A DNA stretch of 64,000 nucleotides from Saccharopolyspora hordei (GCF_013410345.1 NZ_JACCFJ010000001.1:3757001-3821000); one strand, 5' to 3'; numbered from the stretch's first letter, positions 43,665 through 52,863 are shown. Notes: a model not told the origin generated them from the sequence alone. Program-made: numbers and translations.

Positions 43665-45143
43665 ATGACCGCCACGGACAACGGGTCCACCGTGGACACC
43701 TCCGCCACGAGCTCCCGGCTCTACACCTACGACCTCGCGCCCACGAAGAAGGAGGGGCGTCGCTGGGGCGCCTACAACGTCTTCACGCTCTGGGGCAACG
43801 ACGTGCACAGCCTCGGCAACTACGCCTTCGCCATCGGCCTGTTCGCGCTCGGGCTGAACGTGTGGGGCATCCTGGCCGCCTTCCTCCTCGCCTCGGTGCT
43901 GCTGTTCCTGCTGCTGACGCTGTCCGGGTACATGGGGCACAAGACCGGCGTGCCGTTCCCGGTCATGAGCCGGATCGCGTTCGGCACCAAGGGCGCGCAG
44001 ATCCCGGCCGCGGTCCGCGGCGTGGTCGCCATCGCCTGGTTCGGCATCCAGACCTACCTCGCCTCCGAGGTGCTGAGCACCCTGCTGGTGGCGCTGTTCC
44101 CGTCGCTGCAGCCGCTGGAGGAGCAGTCCGCGCTCGGGCTGCCGCTGCTCGGCTGGATCACCTTCCTGGCGCTGTGGGTGGTGCAGGTCCTCATCGCCAG
44201 CTACGGCATGCACGTGATCCGCAAGTACATGGCGGTGGCCGCGCCGACCATCCTGATCACCATGTGCGCGCTGGCGGTCTGGATGTTCGTCCGCGCCGGC
44301 GGCTCGATCGCGCTGTCCACCGCCCAGCCGTTCACCGGCGGTGAGATGTGGCTGCAAATCGTGCAGGCCGCCGCGCTGTGGGTGGTCATCTACGGGACGT
44401 TCGTGCTCAACTTCTGCGACTTCACCCGCTCCGCCAAGAGCCGGGCGTCGATCATCCGCGGCAACCTGGTCGGGATCCCGGTGAACATGCTGTTCTTCGC
44501 CGGCATCGTGGTGGTGCTCAGCGGAGCGCAGTTCAAGCTCGACGGCACGGTGATCACCAGTCCGACCGACATCGTGCAGACCATCCCGAACGTGGTGCTG
44601 CTGGCCGCCGCCTCGATCGCGCTGATCGTGCTGACCATCGCGGTGAACCTGCTGGCCAACTTCGTGGCGCCGATCTACGTGCTGGTCAACCTGTTCCCGC
44701 GGCAGCTGGACTTCCGCCGGGCCGCGGTGGTGAGCGCCCTCATCGGCCTGGTCATCCTGCCGTGGAACCTCTACAACAGCCCGGTCGTGGTGAACTACTT
44801 CCTGGGCGGTCTCGGCGCGCTGCTCGGCCCGCTGTTCGGCGTGATCATGGCCGACTACTGGCTCGTCCGGAAGGCCCGGGTCAACGTCCCGGCGCTGTAC
44901 AGCGAGGACGTGCACGGGGACTACCACTACCGGCGCGGGTACAACCCGCGGGCGATCTGGGCGTTCCTGCCCGCTGCGGCGATCTCCGTCGTGGTGGCGC
45001 TGGTGCCGGTGTTCAGCGCGGTCGCCGGGTTCTCCTGGTTCATCGGCGCGATCCTCGGTGCGGTGATCTACGCCGTGGTCGCCGACCGCTCGGTCGTGGC
45101 CACCGACGTCGACGGCGAGTCGATCGCCGTGGCCGCACAGTGA
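43665..45143 (+). CDS. NCS1 family permease (allantoin/hydantoin/cytosine-purine type)
   Basis: 492 aa, twelve helices. N-terminal motif YNVFTLWGNDVHSLGNYAFAIGLFALG, followed by GHKTGVPFPVMSRIAFG and VRGVVAIAWFGIQTYLASEVL (each quoted in part). This is the signature of the NCS1 nucleobase:cation symporter group, including the hydantoin carrier Mhp1 and allantoin permeases. Couples sodium or proton entry to uptake of a nucleobase-like ring. ATG with TGGAGG upstream. The gene for a hydantoin-racemase-type enzyme lies 109 bp downstream, supporting a hydantoin or allantoin substrate. Confidence 0.9.
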   Translation: MTATDNGSTVDTSATSSRLYTYDLAPTKKEGRRWGAYNVFTLWGNDVHSLGNYAFAIGLFALGLNVWGILAAFLLASVLLFLLLTLSGYMGHKTGVPFPVMSRIAFGTKGAQIPAAVRGVVAIAWFGIQTYLASEVLSTLLVALFPSLQPLEEQSALGLPLLGWITFLALWVVQVLIASYGMHVIRKYMAVAAPTILITMCALAVWMFVRAGGSIALSTAQPFTGGEMWLQIVQAAALWVVIYGTFVLNFCDFTRSAKSRASIIRGNLVGIPVNMLFFAGIVVVLSGAQFKLDGTVITSPTDIVQTIPNVVLLAAASIALIVLTIAVNLLANFVAPIYVLVNLFPRQLDFRRAAVVSALIGLVILPWNLYNSPVVVNYFLGGLGALLGPLFGVIMADYWLVRKARVNVPALYSEDVHGDYHYRRGYNPRAIWAFLPAAAISVVVALVPVFSAVAGFSWFIGAILGAVIYAVVADRSVVATDVDGESIAVAAQ

Positions 45144-45252
45144 CCCCTGCCCCGCCCGGTGCCCACGATCCCGATGGGGATCGGACGTGCGATCTCCCTC
45201 GGGGCCGCGTTCCCCGCTCGGCGACGAGTCCTCCCCTGGAAGAAAGGCAACG

Positions 45253-45978
45253 ATGCGCATCCTGGTCGTGAACGTCAACACCACCGCCACCATCACCGAG
45301 GCCATCGGTGCCCAGGCCGCCGGTGCGGCGTCTCCCGGCACCGAGATCGTCCCGCTCACCCCGGCCTTCGGCGCGGAGTCCGTGGAGGGCAACTACGAGA
45401 GCTACCTCGCCGCGGTCGCGGTCATGGAGACGGTGCGGGCCTACCGGGAACCGTTCGACGCCGTCATCCAGGCCGGCTACGGCGAGCACGGCCGGGAGGG
45501 GTTGCAGGAGCTCGTGGACGTGCCGGTCGTCGACATCACCGAGGCCTCCGCGAGCACCGCCCAGTTCCTGGGCCGCACCTACTCGGTGGTGACGAGCCTG
45601 GACCGCACGGTGCCGCTGATCGAGGAGCGGCTGCACGTCGCCGGGCTCAGCGCGCGGTGCGCCTCCGTGCGCGCCAGCGGCATGGCGGTGCTGGACCTCG
45701 AGCGCGAACCGGCCGCGGCGGTGGAGGCCATCGCCGAGCAGGCGGTGCGCGCGGTGGAGGAGGACCGCGCCGAGGTCGTCTGCCTGGGCTGCGGAGGCAT
45801 GTCGGGCCTCGCCGAACGGGTGGTCGAGCGCACCGGCGTCCCGGTGGTGGACGGCGTGAGCGCCGCGGTCACCGTCGCGGAATCGCTCGTCCGGCTGGGG
45901 CTGACCACGTCGAAGGTGCGCACCTACGCCACGCCGCGCCCGAAGAAGCTGGTCAACTGGCCGCCGAAGCCGGCCTGA
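45253..45978 (+). CDS. Asp/Glu/hydantoin racemase family protein
   Basis: 241 aa Asp/Glu-racemase fold. The second Cys motif VVCLGCGGMSGLAERV is present. The first catalytic Cys, normally in an ACFGDPG-type motif, is replaced by AGYGEHGREG. It may therefore be a lyase, or a racemase working with one Cys. Starts MRILVVNVNTTATITE. ATG preceded by GAAAGG. Pairs with the NCS1 permease upstream as in hydantoin-utilisation clusters, although hydantoinase and carbamoylase genes are not in the window. Confidence 0.82.
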   Translation: MRILVVNVNTTATITEAIGAQAAGAASPGTEIVPLTPAFGAESVEGNYESYLAAVAVMETVRAYREPFDAVIQAGYGEHGREGLQELVDVPVVDITEASASTAQFLGRTYSVVTSLDRTVPLIEERLHVAGLSARCASVRASGMAVLDLEREPAAAVEAIAEQAVRAVEEDRAEVVCLGCGGMSGLAERVVERTGVPVVDGVSAAVTVAESLVRLGLTTSKVRTYATPRPKKLVNWPPKPA

Positions 45979-46101
45979 CCCCGTGGCGGCGGCGCGGACG
46001 GACCCGCACCCGTCGTCCACAGTGGAGCGATCGGGTCATCGGGTCCGTCAGCGCTCCGCCCCTGCGGGCACCCGGGCCGGCCCACGGCGCCGCCCGCACG
46101 G

Positions 46102-46293
46102 CTACTGACCGCCCTTCTGCACGTACGAGCGGACGAAGTCCTCCGCGTTCTCCTCCAGGATGTCGTCGATCTCGTCCAGGGTGGCCTCGGTGTCGTCGCT
46201 CAGCTTCTCCCGCCGCTCGGTCCCGGTCGGCACCGGCTCCTCGGGCGGAGCGTCCTCCTCGGCCGGCCGCTGGCGGTTCTTCTCCTGTCGCAT
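46102..46293 (-). CDS. pup: Prokaryotic ubiquitin-like protein Pup (orphan copy)
   Basis: 63 aa. The C-terminal half contains ERREKLSDDTEATLDEIDD and ILEENAEDFVRSYVQKGGQ, near-identical to Pup. That segment binds the coiled coils of the Mpa/ARC ATPase and ends in GGQ, whose Gln is deamidated by Dop before PafA ligates it to lysines. The N-terminus (MRQEKNRQRPAEEDAPPEEP) is short, charged and divergent. ATG at 46293 with GGGAGAG upstream. Normally pup sits between dop and the proteasome genes; here neither is adjacent, so it is a relocated or second Pup. Confidence 0.92.
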   Translation of the reverse strand: MRQEKNRQRPAEEDAPPEEPVPTGTERREKLSDDTEATLDEIDDILEENAEDFVRSYVQKGGQ

Positions 46294-46435
46294 CACGCTC
46301 TCCCTGGTCGGAACGTCGTCCTCCACCCCTGTACCCGGCGCCCCGCCAGGAGAATCCGGGACCTCCGAGACGTTTTCGACTCCGCCGCCGCCGGGTACCG
46401 CTGAGGCACAACGTTCGGCCTCGAACCGGTGGGGG

Positions 46436-46537
46436 ATGGTCCCAGTGGATCCGCACGAGGAAACCGCGAGCTCGGATGACGCCCCGCAGCCTGGGGAGCC
46501 GGAGGACGACGACGTGATCACCCGCGGCTACGACTGA
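46436..46537 (+). CDS. Possible 33-aa acidic peptide divergent from pup
   Basis: Short frame starting MVPVDPHEETASSDD and ending DDDVITRGYD, GC-rich at third codon positions, with a weak purine stretch GGTGGGGG before the ATG. It fills most of an otherwise empty 434-bp gap between pup and the transporter. No family recognised; could be chance. Confidence 0.3.
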   Translation: MVPVDPHEETASSDDAPQPGEPEDDDVITRGYD

Positions 46538-46613
46538 CGGGAGCGGGCGGGGACGGCGGTCACCCGGTGACCACCCGTCCTGGCCCCGGAGGCGACCGAG
46601 CGGTGCGCAGACG

Positions 46614-46650
46614 GCCGCGGTGGTCACCGCACGACGGCGACCACCGCGGC
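46614..46650. terminator. Hairpin after the MHS transporter gene
   Basis: Twelve-bp perfect stem GCCGCGGTGGTC / GACCACCGCGGC with a 13-base loop, about 80 bases after the transporter stop on the minus strand. Confidence 0.65.
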
Positions 46651-46727
46651 CGGTGGTCGGCTGCGGCCCCGGGCGGCACATCCTCGGGCCGCCCAGCGGC
46701 CACCCACGACGCCGGGGACCGACGCGT

Positions 46728-48125
46728 TCAGGCTTCGCGTTCGCGCTCTTCCTCGACGCGCTCGCGGGCCTCCTGCCGGTCGGTGGCGGTGGGCTTCGCC
46801 CCGGGCAGCGCGCGCCCGGCCGGCTCACGGGTGGCCCACACCGCCAGCAGGCCCACCACGCCCGCGACGACCAGCAGCAACGCCGGCACCGTCGGCATCC
46901 CGGTGGCCGCCACCAGCGCCTCCGCGATCAGCGGCGTGGTGCCGCCGAACAGCGCCACCGAGATGTTGAACCCCACCGACACCGCGCCGTAGCGGATCTC
47001 GGTGGGGAACAGCGCGGGCAGCGTCGCGGGCATGGTGCCGCTGAAGCAGATCAGCGACAGCCCGATCACCAGCAGGCCGCCGACCACCGCGGCGGTGGTG
47101 CCCAGGCCGATCAGCAGGAAGGCCGGGAAGGACAGCAGGATGAGGGCCACGCTGCCCACCCCCGCGATCGGCAGCCGCCCGAAGCGGTCGGAGTAGTGCC
47201 CCAGCACCACGATCAGGCCCATCACCAGCAGCATCGTCACCAGCACCATGGCCAGCGCGGCGGTGTGCGGGAACCCGATCACCGCCGTCAGGTAGGTCGG
47301 CATGTAGGCGGTGAGCATGTAGTTGGTCACGTTGAACACCAGCACGAGCCCGATGCACTTGAGCATCGGGCGCCAGTGGCCGCGGAAGATCGTGCGGAAG
47401 CTGCGCACCGCGGCCCGCGGCTCCCCCTGCTCGGAGCTGTCCTGGTACGCCGGGCTCTCCTCGAGCCGGAACCGCAGGTACAGGCCGATGATGCCGAGCG
47501 GTCCGGCGACCAGGAACGGGATCCGCCAGCCCCAGGTGAGCAGGTCGTCCTGCGACATCGTCACGGTCAGCACGGTGACCAGCGCCGCGCCCAGCGAGTA
47601 GCCGGTCAGGGTGCCGAACTCCAGCCAGGAGGCCATGAAACCGCGACGCCGGTCGGGCGAGTACTCCGCGACGAAGGTGGCCGCCCCGCCGTACTCCCCA
47701 CCGGTGGAGAACCCCTGCACCAGCCGCGCCACCAGCAGCAGCACCGGTGCCCAGACGCCGATGGTCGCGTAGCTGGGGATCAGCCCGATCGACAGCGTGC
47801 CCAGCGCCATCGTCACCATCGTGGTGGCCAGCACCGTGCGCCGTCCGATGCGGTCGCCCAGCGGGCCGAAGAAGAACCCGCCCAGCGGCCGCACCAAGAA
47901 CGCCACCGCGAAGGTGGCGAAGGTGGACAGCAGTTGCGCGGTCGGGTTCGCGGCGGGGAAGAACACCTGGCTGATCACCACGGCGGCGTAGCTGTAGACG
48001 CCGAAGTCGAACCACTCCATGGTGTTGCCGATCGCGGCGGCGGCGACCGCACGTCTGACCTGGCGTTCGTCCACAATGGTCGCTTCGGACGCGGGGTCCC
48101 GGTCCCGGTGACGCTTCCCCACCAT
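46728..48125 (-). CDS. MHS-type MFS transporter (ProP/shikimate/citrate-like)
   Basis: 465 aa, twelve helices. IGNTMEWFDFGVYSYAAVVIS, the loop GPLGDRIGRRTVL, LLVARLVQGFSTGGEYGGAATF and the C-terminal LFPTEIRYGAVSVGFNISVALFGGTTPLI (partly quoted) are the metabolite:H+ symporter (MHS) signatures; the last is close to proline/betaine (ProP) and shikimate carriers. Likely imports a compatible solute or carboxylate with protons. ATG at 48125 after GGGAGTGGGTTCG. Acidic/basic coiled tail (REEREREA-type). Own terminator follows. Confidence 0.9.
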   Translation of the reverse strand: MVGKRHRDRDPASEATIVDERQVRRAVAAAAIGNTMEWFDFGVYSYAAVVISQVFFPAANPTAQLLSTFATFAVAFLVRPLGGFFFGPLGDRIGRRTVLATTMVTMALGTLSIGLIPSYATIGVWAPVLLLVARLVQGFSTGGEYGGAATFVAEYSPDRRRGFMASWLEFGTLTGYSLGAALVTVLTVTMSQDDLLTWGWRIPFLVAGPLGIIGLYLRFRLEESPAYQDSSEQGEPRAAVRSFRTIFRGHWRPMLKCIGLVLVFNVTNYMLTAYMPTYLTAVIGFPHTAALAMVLVTMLLVMGLIVVLGHYSDRFGRLPIAGVGSVALILLSFPAFLLIGLGTTAAVVGGLLVIGLSLICFSGTMPATLPALFPTEIRYGAVSVGFNISVALFGGTTPLIAEALVAATGMPTVPALLLVVAGVVGLLAVWATREPAGRALPGAKPTATDRQEARERVEEEREREA

Positions 48126-48155
48126 CGAACCCACTCCCGTCACACCGGCCACACC

Positions 48156-48216
48156 CGCCTCGGCGCAGCGCCGAGGCGCGTCTTCCGACGAGCACGCCAG
48201 CGGTTACCCGCTGGCG
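48156..48216. terminator. Tandem hairpins between the small conserved gene and the MHS transporter
   Basis: Two perfect hairpins: CGCCTCGGCG-CAG-CGCCGAGGCG (48156-48178) and CGCCAGCGG-TTAC-CCGCTGGCG (48195-48216). They probably terminate leftward transcription from the 116-aa gene at 48410-48760 before the transporter; they could also act in the transporter leader. Confidence 0.55.
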
Positions 48217-48409
48217 CGAGGTCAAAACGGTGTGGGTCGAGGCCTGGACAGGAGGTCCCGTGGGGCCACGTGCGACGACCGCGCTTCCCGCGAGTCCGCC
48301 GAAAGCTGCGCGGGTTTCGGAGGCGCAGGGCAGGCCACGACCCGTCGCCGCACACGGGTTCGCGGACACCACCCGACACGCCGGAGCGCCGCCGGTCAGA
48401 GCGCGGCGC

Positions 48410-48760
48410 TCACTGCTGGCGCGGTCGGTCGGCCCGGGGCCTCCCGGGCTGGCCGACCATCCCGTGCCGAGGCGGGTGCATCGGCTCGGGCGAGCCGCCG
48501 GGGCCGACCGGTGAGCCGGCCGGGGTGTTCTCGGCCTCCACCGGCCCGGTGTCCTGCGTCCCGCCGGAAGGTTCGGCGCCCGCGCGCAGCTCGTCGAGCC
48601 GGTTCTCCAGGACCTCGCACACCTGCACCCGGTCGTTGTGCGTGCGTTCGTGGTCCAGCAGCTGCTCGATCTCCTCCGCGCTGAGCGACCGGATCCGGTG
48701 CTGCAGCGACCCGACCGGGACGGTGTCGTAGTCGATGATGGGGAGTTCCTGGGGGGACAT
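48410..48760 (-). CDS. Small conserved actinobacterial protein, LPIxDYD...LPVGSLQHRIRSL type
   Basis: 116 aa. The conserved front part is ELPIIDYDTVPVGSLQHRIRSLSAEEIEQLLDHERTHNDRVQVCEVLENRLDELRAG (quoted in part), an acidic-basic helical domain recurring in Streptomyces and mycobacteria without assigned role. The tail is Pro/Gly-rich and disordered. AGGAGGCGAG upstream of the ATG is a strong ribosome site. No signal or membrane segment. I do not know its function. Confidence 0.7.
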   Translation of the reverse strand: MSPQELPIIDYDTVPVGSLQHRIRSLSAEEIEQLLDHERTHNDRVQVCEVLENRLDELRAGAEPSGGTQDTGPVEAENTPAGSPVGPGGSPEPMHPPRHGMVGQPGRPRADRPRQQ

Positions 48761-48868
48761 CTCGCCTCCTGGGTAGGTGGGCCGCCCCACGGCATTCCCC
48801 GCGCCGCGGGAGACCATGCCCGCGCCGGCCGACGGGCGAGCGCCCGGGACGCGTGCCAGCCTGGGGCC

Positions 48869-49846
48869 ATGGTCCGATTCGGGTGCACGCTGCTGACCGA
48901 GCAGTCCGGACCCCGCGAGCTGGTGGCGCAGGCCGCAGCGGCCGAGCGGGCGGGCTTCGACTTCGAGGTGATGAGCGACCACTACTTCCCCTGGCTGGTG
49001 GAGCAGGGGCACGCGCCGTACGCCTGGAGCGTGCTCGGCGCGGTCACGCAGGTCACCGAGCGGGTCGAGCTGATGACCTTCGTCACCGCGCCGATCATGC
49101 GCTACCACCCGGCGGTCGTCGCGCAGAAGGCCGCCACCGTCGGCCTGCTGTCCGGGGACCGGTTCGTGCTGGGCGTCGGCGCCGGGGAGAACCTCAACGA
49201 GCACGTCGTCGGCCGCGGGTGGCCACCGGTCAACGTGCGGCACGAGATGCTCGTCGAGGCCCTGCACATCATCGGCGCGCTCTTCGACGGCGGGCACGTC
49301 AACCACGTCGGGCGGCACTACCGGGTCGACTCGGCGAAGCTGTGGGACCTGCCGGCGCGGCGCGTCCCGGTGGCCACCGCCGTGTCCGGCGCGCAGTCCG
49401 TCGAGCTGTTCGCCGGGCTGTCCGACGCGATGATCGCGGTGGAGCCCCGCAGCGAGCTCTGCCAGGGCTGGGACCGCGCCGCGGGCGGTGGGGAGGCGCG
49501 CAAGATCGGGCAGCTGCCGATCGCCTGGTCGACCGACCGGGACGCCGCGGTCGAGCGGGCCTGGCAGCAGTTCCGGTGGTTCGCCGGCGGGTGGAAGGTC
49601 AACGCGGAACTGCCCGGCCCGGCCGCGTTCGCCGCGGCGACCCAGTTCGTGCGCACCGACGACATCACGGCCTCGATCCCCTGCGGGCCCGAGGTGGCGC
49701 CGATCGTCGACGCCGCGGCGGAGTTCTGGAAGGCCGGCTTCACCGACCTCGCGGTCGTGCAGATCGACGTGGACGCCGACCGGCAGGGCTTCTTCGACTT
49801 CGCGCAGCGCGAACTGCTGCCCGCGTTGCGCGACGCCGCGCCCTGA
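48869..49846 (+). CDS. TIGR03557-type F420-dependent LLM oxidoreductase
   Basis: 325 aa luciferase-like monooxygenase barrel of the F420-dependent TIGR03557 subfamily. The start reads MVRFGCTLLTEQSGPRELV, followed by FEVMSDHYFPWLVEQGHAPYAW, APIMRYHPAVVAQKAAT, GVGAGENLNEHVVGRGWP and ARRVPVATAVSGAQSVELF. These match the family's cofactor-binding and dimer segments. Uses deazaflavin F420 to oxidise or reduce an unknown substrate. ATG after CTGGGGCC. Ends 18 bp before the convergent PLDc_N gene. Confidence 0.9.
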   Translation: MVRFGCTLLTEQSGPRELVAQAAAAERAGFDFEVMSDHYFPWLVEQGHAPYAWSVLGAVTQVTERVELMTFVTAPIMRYHPAVVAQKAATVGLLSGDRFVLGVGAGENLNEHVVGRGWPPVNVRHEMLVEALHIIGALFDGGHVNHVGRHYRVDSAKLWDLPARRVPVATAVSGAQSVELFAGLSDAMIAVEPRSELCQGWDRAAGGGEARKIGQLPIAWSTDRDAAVERAWQQFRWFAGGWKVNAELPGPAAFAAATQFVRTDDITASIPCGPEVAPIVDAAAEFWKAGFTDLAVVQIDVDADRQGFFDFAQRELLPALRDAAP

Positions 49847-49864
49847 CGCTCCACTTCGGACGGT

Positions 49865-50116
49865 TCACGCGGTCCTGCGGGCGTTCGCCCGGCCGACCAG
49901 GAACCACAGCGCGCTGCCCAGGAACGGCGCGACGCACACGAACACGATCCAGACGACCTTCATGCCGAAGGTCTGCGGCGAGCCGAGGATGCTGATGACC
50001 GCGCCGATGAGCAGCGCCAGGTAGGCGACCAGCGGGAGGACCACCAGTGCGGCGAGGACGGGGACGGCGATCTCGTCCCCGACGGCGAGGGAAGCCTGCT
50101 GGACCCATGCGTGCAT
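49865..50116 (-). CDS. PLDc_N domain small membrane protein
   Basis: 83 aa with two membrane helices, VPVLAALVVLPLVAYLALLIGAVI and GMKVVWIVFVCVAPFLGSALWFLVGR. They match the PLDc_N domain (the cardiolipin synthase N-terminal pair) including WIVFV...P..G..LWFLVGR. The HKD catalytic domain is absent, so it is a stand-alone anchor-like protein. ATG with GGAGAG upstream. Function unknown. Confidence 0.8.
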   Translation of the reverse strand: MHAWVQQASLAVGDEIAVPVLAALVVLPLVAYLALLIGAVISILGSPQTFGMKVVWIVFVCVAPFLGSALWFLVGRANARRTA

Positions 50117-50468
50117 GTTCTGTGCTCTCCTGTCCGCGCCCGCGGCGCGAGTCGTCCTCGGTCGTGGCAGCCCCACGACCACCGTCGAGCACGACGCTAG
50201 CGACGCGGCGCGTGCGCGGGCGTCATCCGCCGCGCTGGTTCCGCGGTGGTCCACGAGTCGTACGCCGCATCGACCTCAGGTCGTACGCACCCGGAACCGA
50301 TCCACAGTGGACCAGGTCTCGCGCGGCTCCGGACGCCCGGTCCGCTCGGCGTGACCGCACCGGCGACCACCGGGCGGGGACGTCGGAGCACGCCGCTCCC
50401 CCGCCCGCCCCGGGGCCCTGACCTCGGGTTATGGTGCGGGGGGCACGGCCGGGCGGCAGGAGGAGCGC

Positions 50469-52760
50469 ATGACCACCGAACGGACCTGGCTGCCGAGCAG
50501 CTCGCACTGGGGCGCGTTCCGCGCCACGACCGACGCCGACGGCACCCTCCACGTCGCGCCGCACCCCGCCGACCCCGCACCGTCGCCGCTGCTGGACAAC
50601 CTGCCGGACACCGTCCGGCACCGCACGCGCGTCCGGCGGCCCGCGATCCGCCGCGGCTGGCTGGAGGGCGGGCCCGGCCCGACCGACCGGCGCGGCACCG
50701 AGGAGTTCGTGGAGGTCTCCTGGGACACCGCACTGGACCTGGTCGCCGAGGAGCTGGACCGCACCCGCCGCGAGCACGGCAACGAGGCGATCTTCGGCGG
50801 CTCCTACGGCTGGTCCAGTGCCGGCCGGTTCCACCACGCGCAGAGCCAGCTCCACCGGTTCCACAACACCATCGGCGGCTACACCTCCTCGCGCGGCAAC
50901 TACAGCGTCGGCACCTCCCAGGTGCTGCTGCCGCACCTGGTCGGCAGCAGCGGCGTGCTGTTCGCGCACGCCGACAGCTGGCAGACCATCCGCGAGCACA
51001 CCGACCTCCTGGTGGCCTTCGGCGGGCTGCCCCGCAAGAACCTCTCGATCGCCCCCGGCGGGGTCACCCGCCACACCAGCGCCGCCGCGCTGCGCGACCT
51101 GGGGACCGAGCTGGTGGTGATCAGCCCGCTCGCCGACGACGTCCCGACCGGCTCCCGCTCCGCGTGGTGGCCCGTCGCGCCCGGCACCGACGTGGCCCTG
51201 CAGCTCGGCCTGGCCCACACCCTGCTCACCAGCGGCCTGCACGACCGGGAGTTCCTGGAGCGCTGCTGCACCGGGTTCGAGGTGTTCGCCGACTACCTGC
51301 TCGGCAAGCCGGACGGCACCGCGAAGACCGCCGAGTGGGCTGCCGGGATCTGCGGCGTGGACGCCGCCGACGTGCGGGCCCTCGCCGAGCGGATGGCCGC
51401 CGGGCGCACGCTCATCACGGTCTCCTGGTCGCTGCAGCGCACCGAGCACGGCGAGCAACCGGTGTGGGCGGGCTTGGCGCTGGCCGCGATGCTCGGCCAG
51501 ATCGGGCTGCCCGGCGGCGGTTTCGGGCACGGCTACGGCTCGATGGCCGACATCGGCGACGACGGTCCGCTGCTGCAGCCGCCGACCCTGCCGATGGGGC
51601 AGAACCCGGTGTCGACGTTCATCCCGGTGGCCCGCATCGCCGACCTGCTGCTCCACCCCGGCCGGCAGTACGACTACGACGGGCAGCGCCTGACCTACCC
51701 CGACGTCCGGCTGGTGCACTGGGCGGGCGGCAACCCGTTCCACCACCACCAGGACCTCAACCGGTTGCGCCGGGCGTTCGGCCGCCCGGACACCGTCGTG
51801 GTGCACGAGACGCACTGGACGGCGACGGCGCGGCACGCCGACGTGGTGCTGCCGGCGACGGTCCCGCTGGAGCGGGAGGACATCGGCGGCGGCTTCCGCG
51901 ACAGCCACCTCATCGCGATGCACCAGGTGCTCGAGCCGTACGGCGAGGCCCGCGACGACCACGCCATCCTGGCCGGGCTCGCCCGGCGGCTGGGCACGCA
52001 CCGCGAGTTCACCGAGGGCCGCTCGCCCCGCGAGTGGCTGGTGCACATGTACGAGCGGTGGCGCGGCGGCCTGGCCGCGCAGGGCCACGACGTCCCGCCG
52101 TTCGACGAGTTCTGGGCGGCCGGGGAGCTGCGGTTGCCGCGGGTGTCCCACCCATCACCGCTCGCCCCGTTCCGGGCGGACCCGCAGGCCAACCCGCTGC
52201 GCACGCCCAGCGGCCGGATCGAGCTGTTCTCCGCGGAGATCGACTCCTTCGGCTACCCGGACTGCCCCGGCCACCCGGTGTGGCTGCCCGCGCGGCAGCG
52301 GCGCGGCGGACCGCTGCACCTCATCGCCAACCAGCCGGCGACCCGCTTGCACGGGCAGGGCGACGTGGGGGCGGTCAGCCGGCGCGCCAAGGTCGCCGGG
52401 CGCGAACCGCTGCGCATCCACCCGCGGGACGCCGCCGAGCGCGGCATCTCCGACGGCGACGTCGTCCGCGTGTCCAACCACCTCGGCGCCTGCCTGGCGG
52501 GGGCGCGGGTCAGCGAGGACGTCCGGCCCGGTGTCGTCGTGCTGGCCACCGGGGCGTGGTTCGACCCGCAACCCGACCCGGTCCGCCCCGGGGAGTCGTT
52601 GTGCGCGCACGGCAATCCCAACGTGCTCACCGCCGACGTGCCCGCCTCCCGCCTGTCCCAGGGGTGCGCCGGGCAGCACGCGCACGTCGAGGTCGAGCGC
52701 TACGACGGTCCGGTCCCTCCGGTGCGCACCGGCGAACCACCACCGCTGGCCGAAAGGTGA
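50469..52760 (+). CDS. Molybdopterin-dependent oxidoreductase, BisC/DMSO-reductase family
   Basis: 763 aa bis-MGD molybdoenzyme. Its first 120 residues contain WEGA-like HWGAFRATTDADGTL and VEVSWDTALDLVAEELD. The segment GGYTSSRGNYSVGTSQVL, where DMSO reductase-type enzymes place the Mo-coordinating Ser, follows. Later come HTSAAALRDLGTELVVISPLADD, VLPATVPLEREDIGG and a C-terminal PLHLIANQPATRLHGQGDVG. No Tat signal and no 4Fe-4S N-terminus, so it is cytosolic, as in biotin-sulfoxide reductase. Probable role: reduction of biotin or methionine sulfoxides. ATG with AGGAGCGC upstream. Confidence 0.85.
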   Translation: MTTERTWLPSSSHWGAFRATTDADGTLHVAPHPADPAPSPLLDNLPDTVRHRTRVRRPAIRRGWLEGGPGPTDRRGTEEFVEVSWDTALDLVAEELDRTRREHGNEAIFGGSYGWSSAGRFHHAQSQLHRFHNTIGGYTSSRGNYSVGTSQVLLPHLVGSSGVLFAHADSWQTIREHTDLLVAFGGLPRKNLSIAPGGVTRHTSAAALRDLGTELVVISPLADDVPTGSRSAWWPVAPGTDVALQLGLAHTLLTSGLHDREFLERCCTGFEVFADYLLGKPDGTAKTAEWAAGICGVDAADVRALAERMAAGRTLITVSWSLQRTEHGEQPVWAGLALAAMLGQIGLPGGGFGHGYGSMADIGDDGPLLQPPTLPMGQNPVSTFIPVARIADLLLHPGRQYDYDGQRLTYPDVRLVHWAGGNPFHHHQDLNRLRRAFGRPDTVVVHETHWTATARHADVVLPATVPLEREDIGGGFRDSHLIAMHQVLEPYGEARDDHAILAGLARRLGTHREFTEGRSPREWLVHMYERWRGGLAAQGHDVPPFDEFWAAGELRLPRVSHPSPLAPFRADPQANPLRTPSGRIELFSAEIDSFGYPDCPGHPVWLPARQRRGGPLHLIANQPATRLHGQGDVGAVSRRAKVAGREPLRIHPRDAAERGISDGDVVRVSNHLGACLAGARVSEDVRPGVVVLATGAWFDPQPDPVRPGESLCAHGNPNVLTADVPASRLSQGCAGQHAHVEVERYDGPVPPVRTGEPPPLAER

Positions 52761-52863
52761 GGGCACGGCCCGGTTTTCACGGTCGCGCGCCAGCACGGGC
52801 CGCTGGTGCTGACCACTTCGCCGAGTGGTCCTGGTCCGTTGCGGTGAGGTCGTTCCGGGCGTC

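Noticed and set aside
48126-48409. Small plus-strand gene starting near 48230
   Set aside because: No RBS with a fitting start and Arg/Pro/Gly shadow composition; the interval is better explained by two hairpins and a promoter.
46620-48731. Long plus-strand frame opposite the MHS transporter
   Set aside because: Composition typical of antisense shadow in high-GC DNA; the transporter on the other strand has intact motifs.
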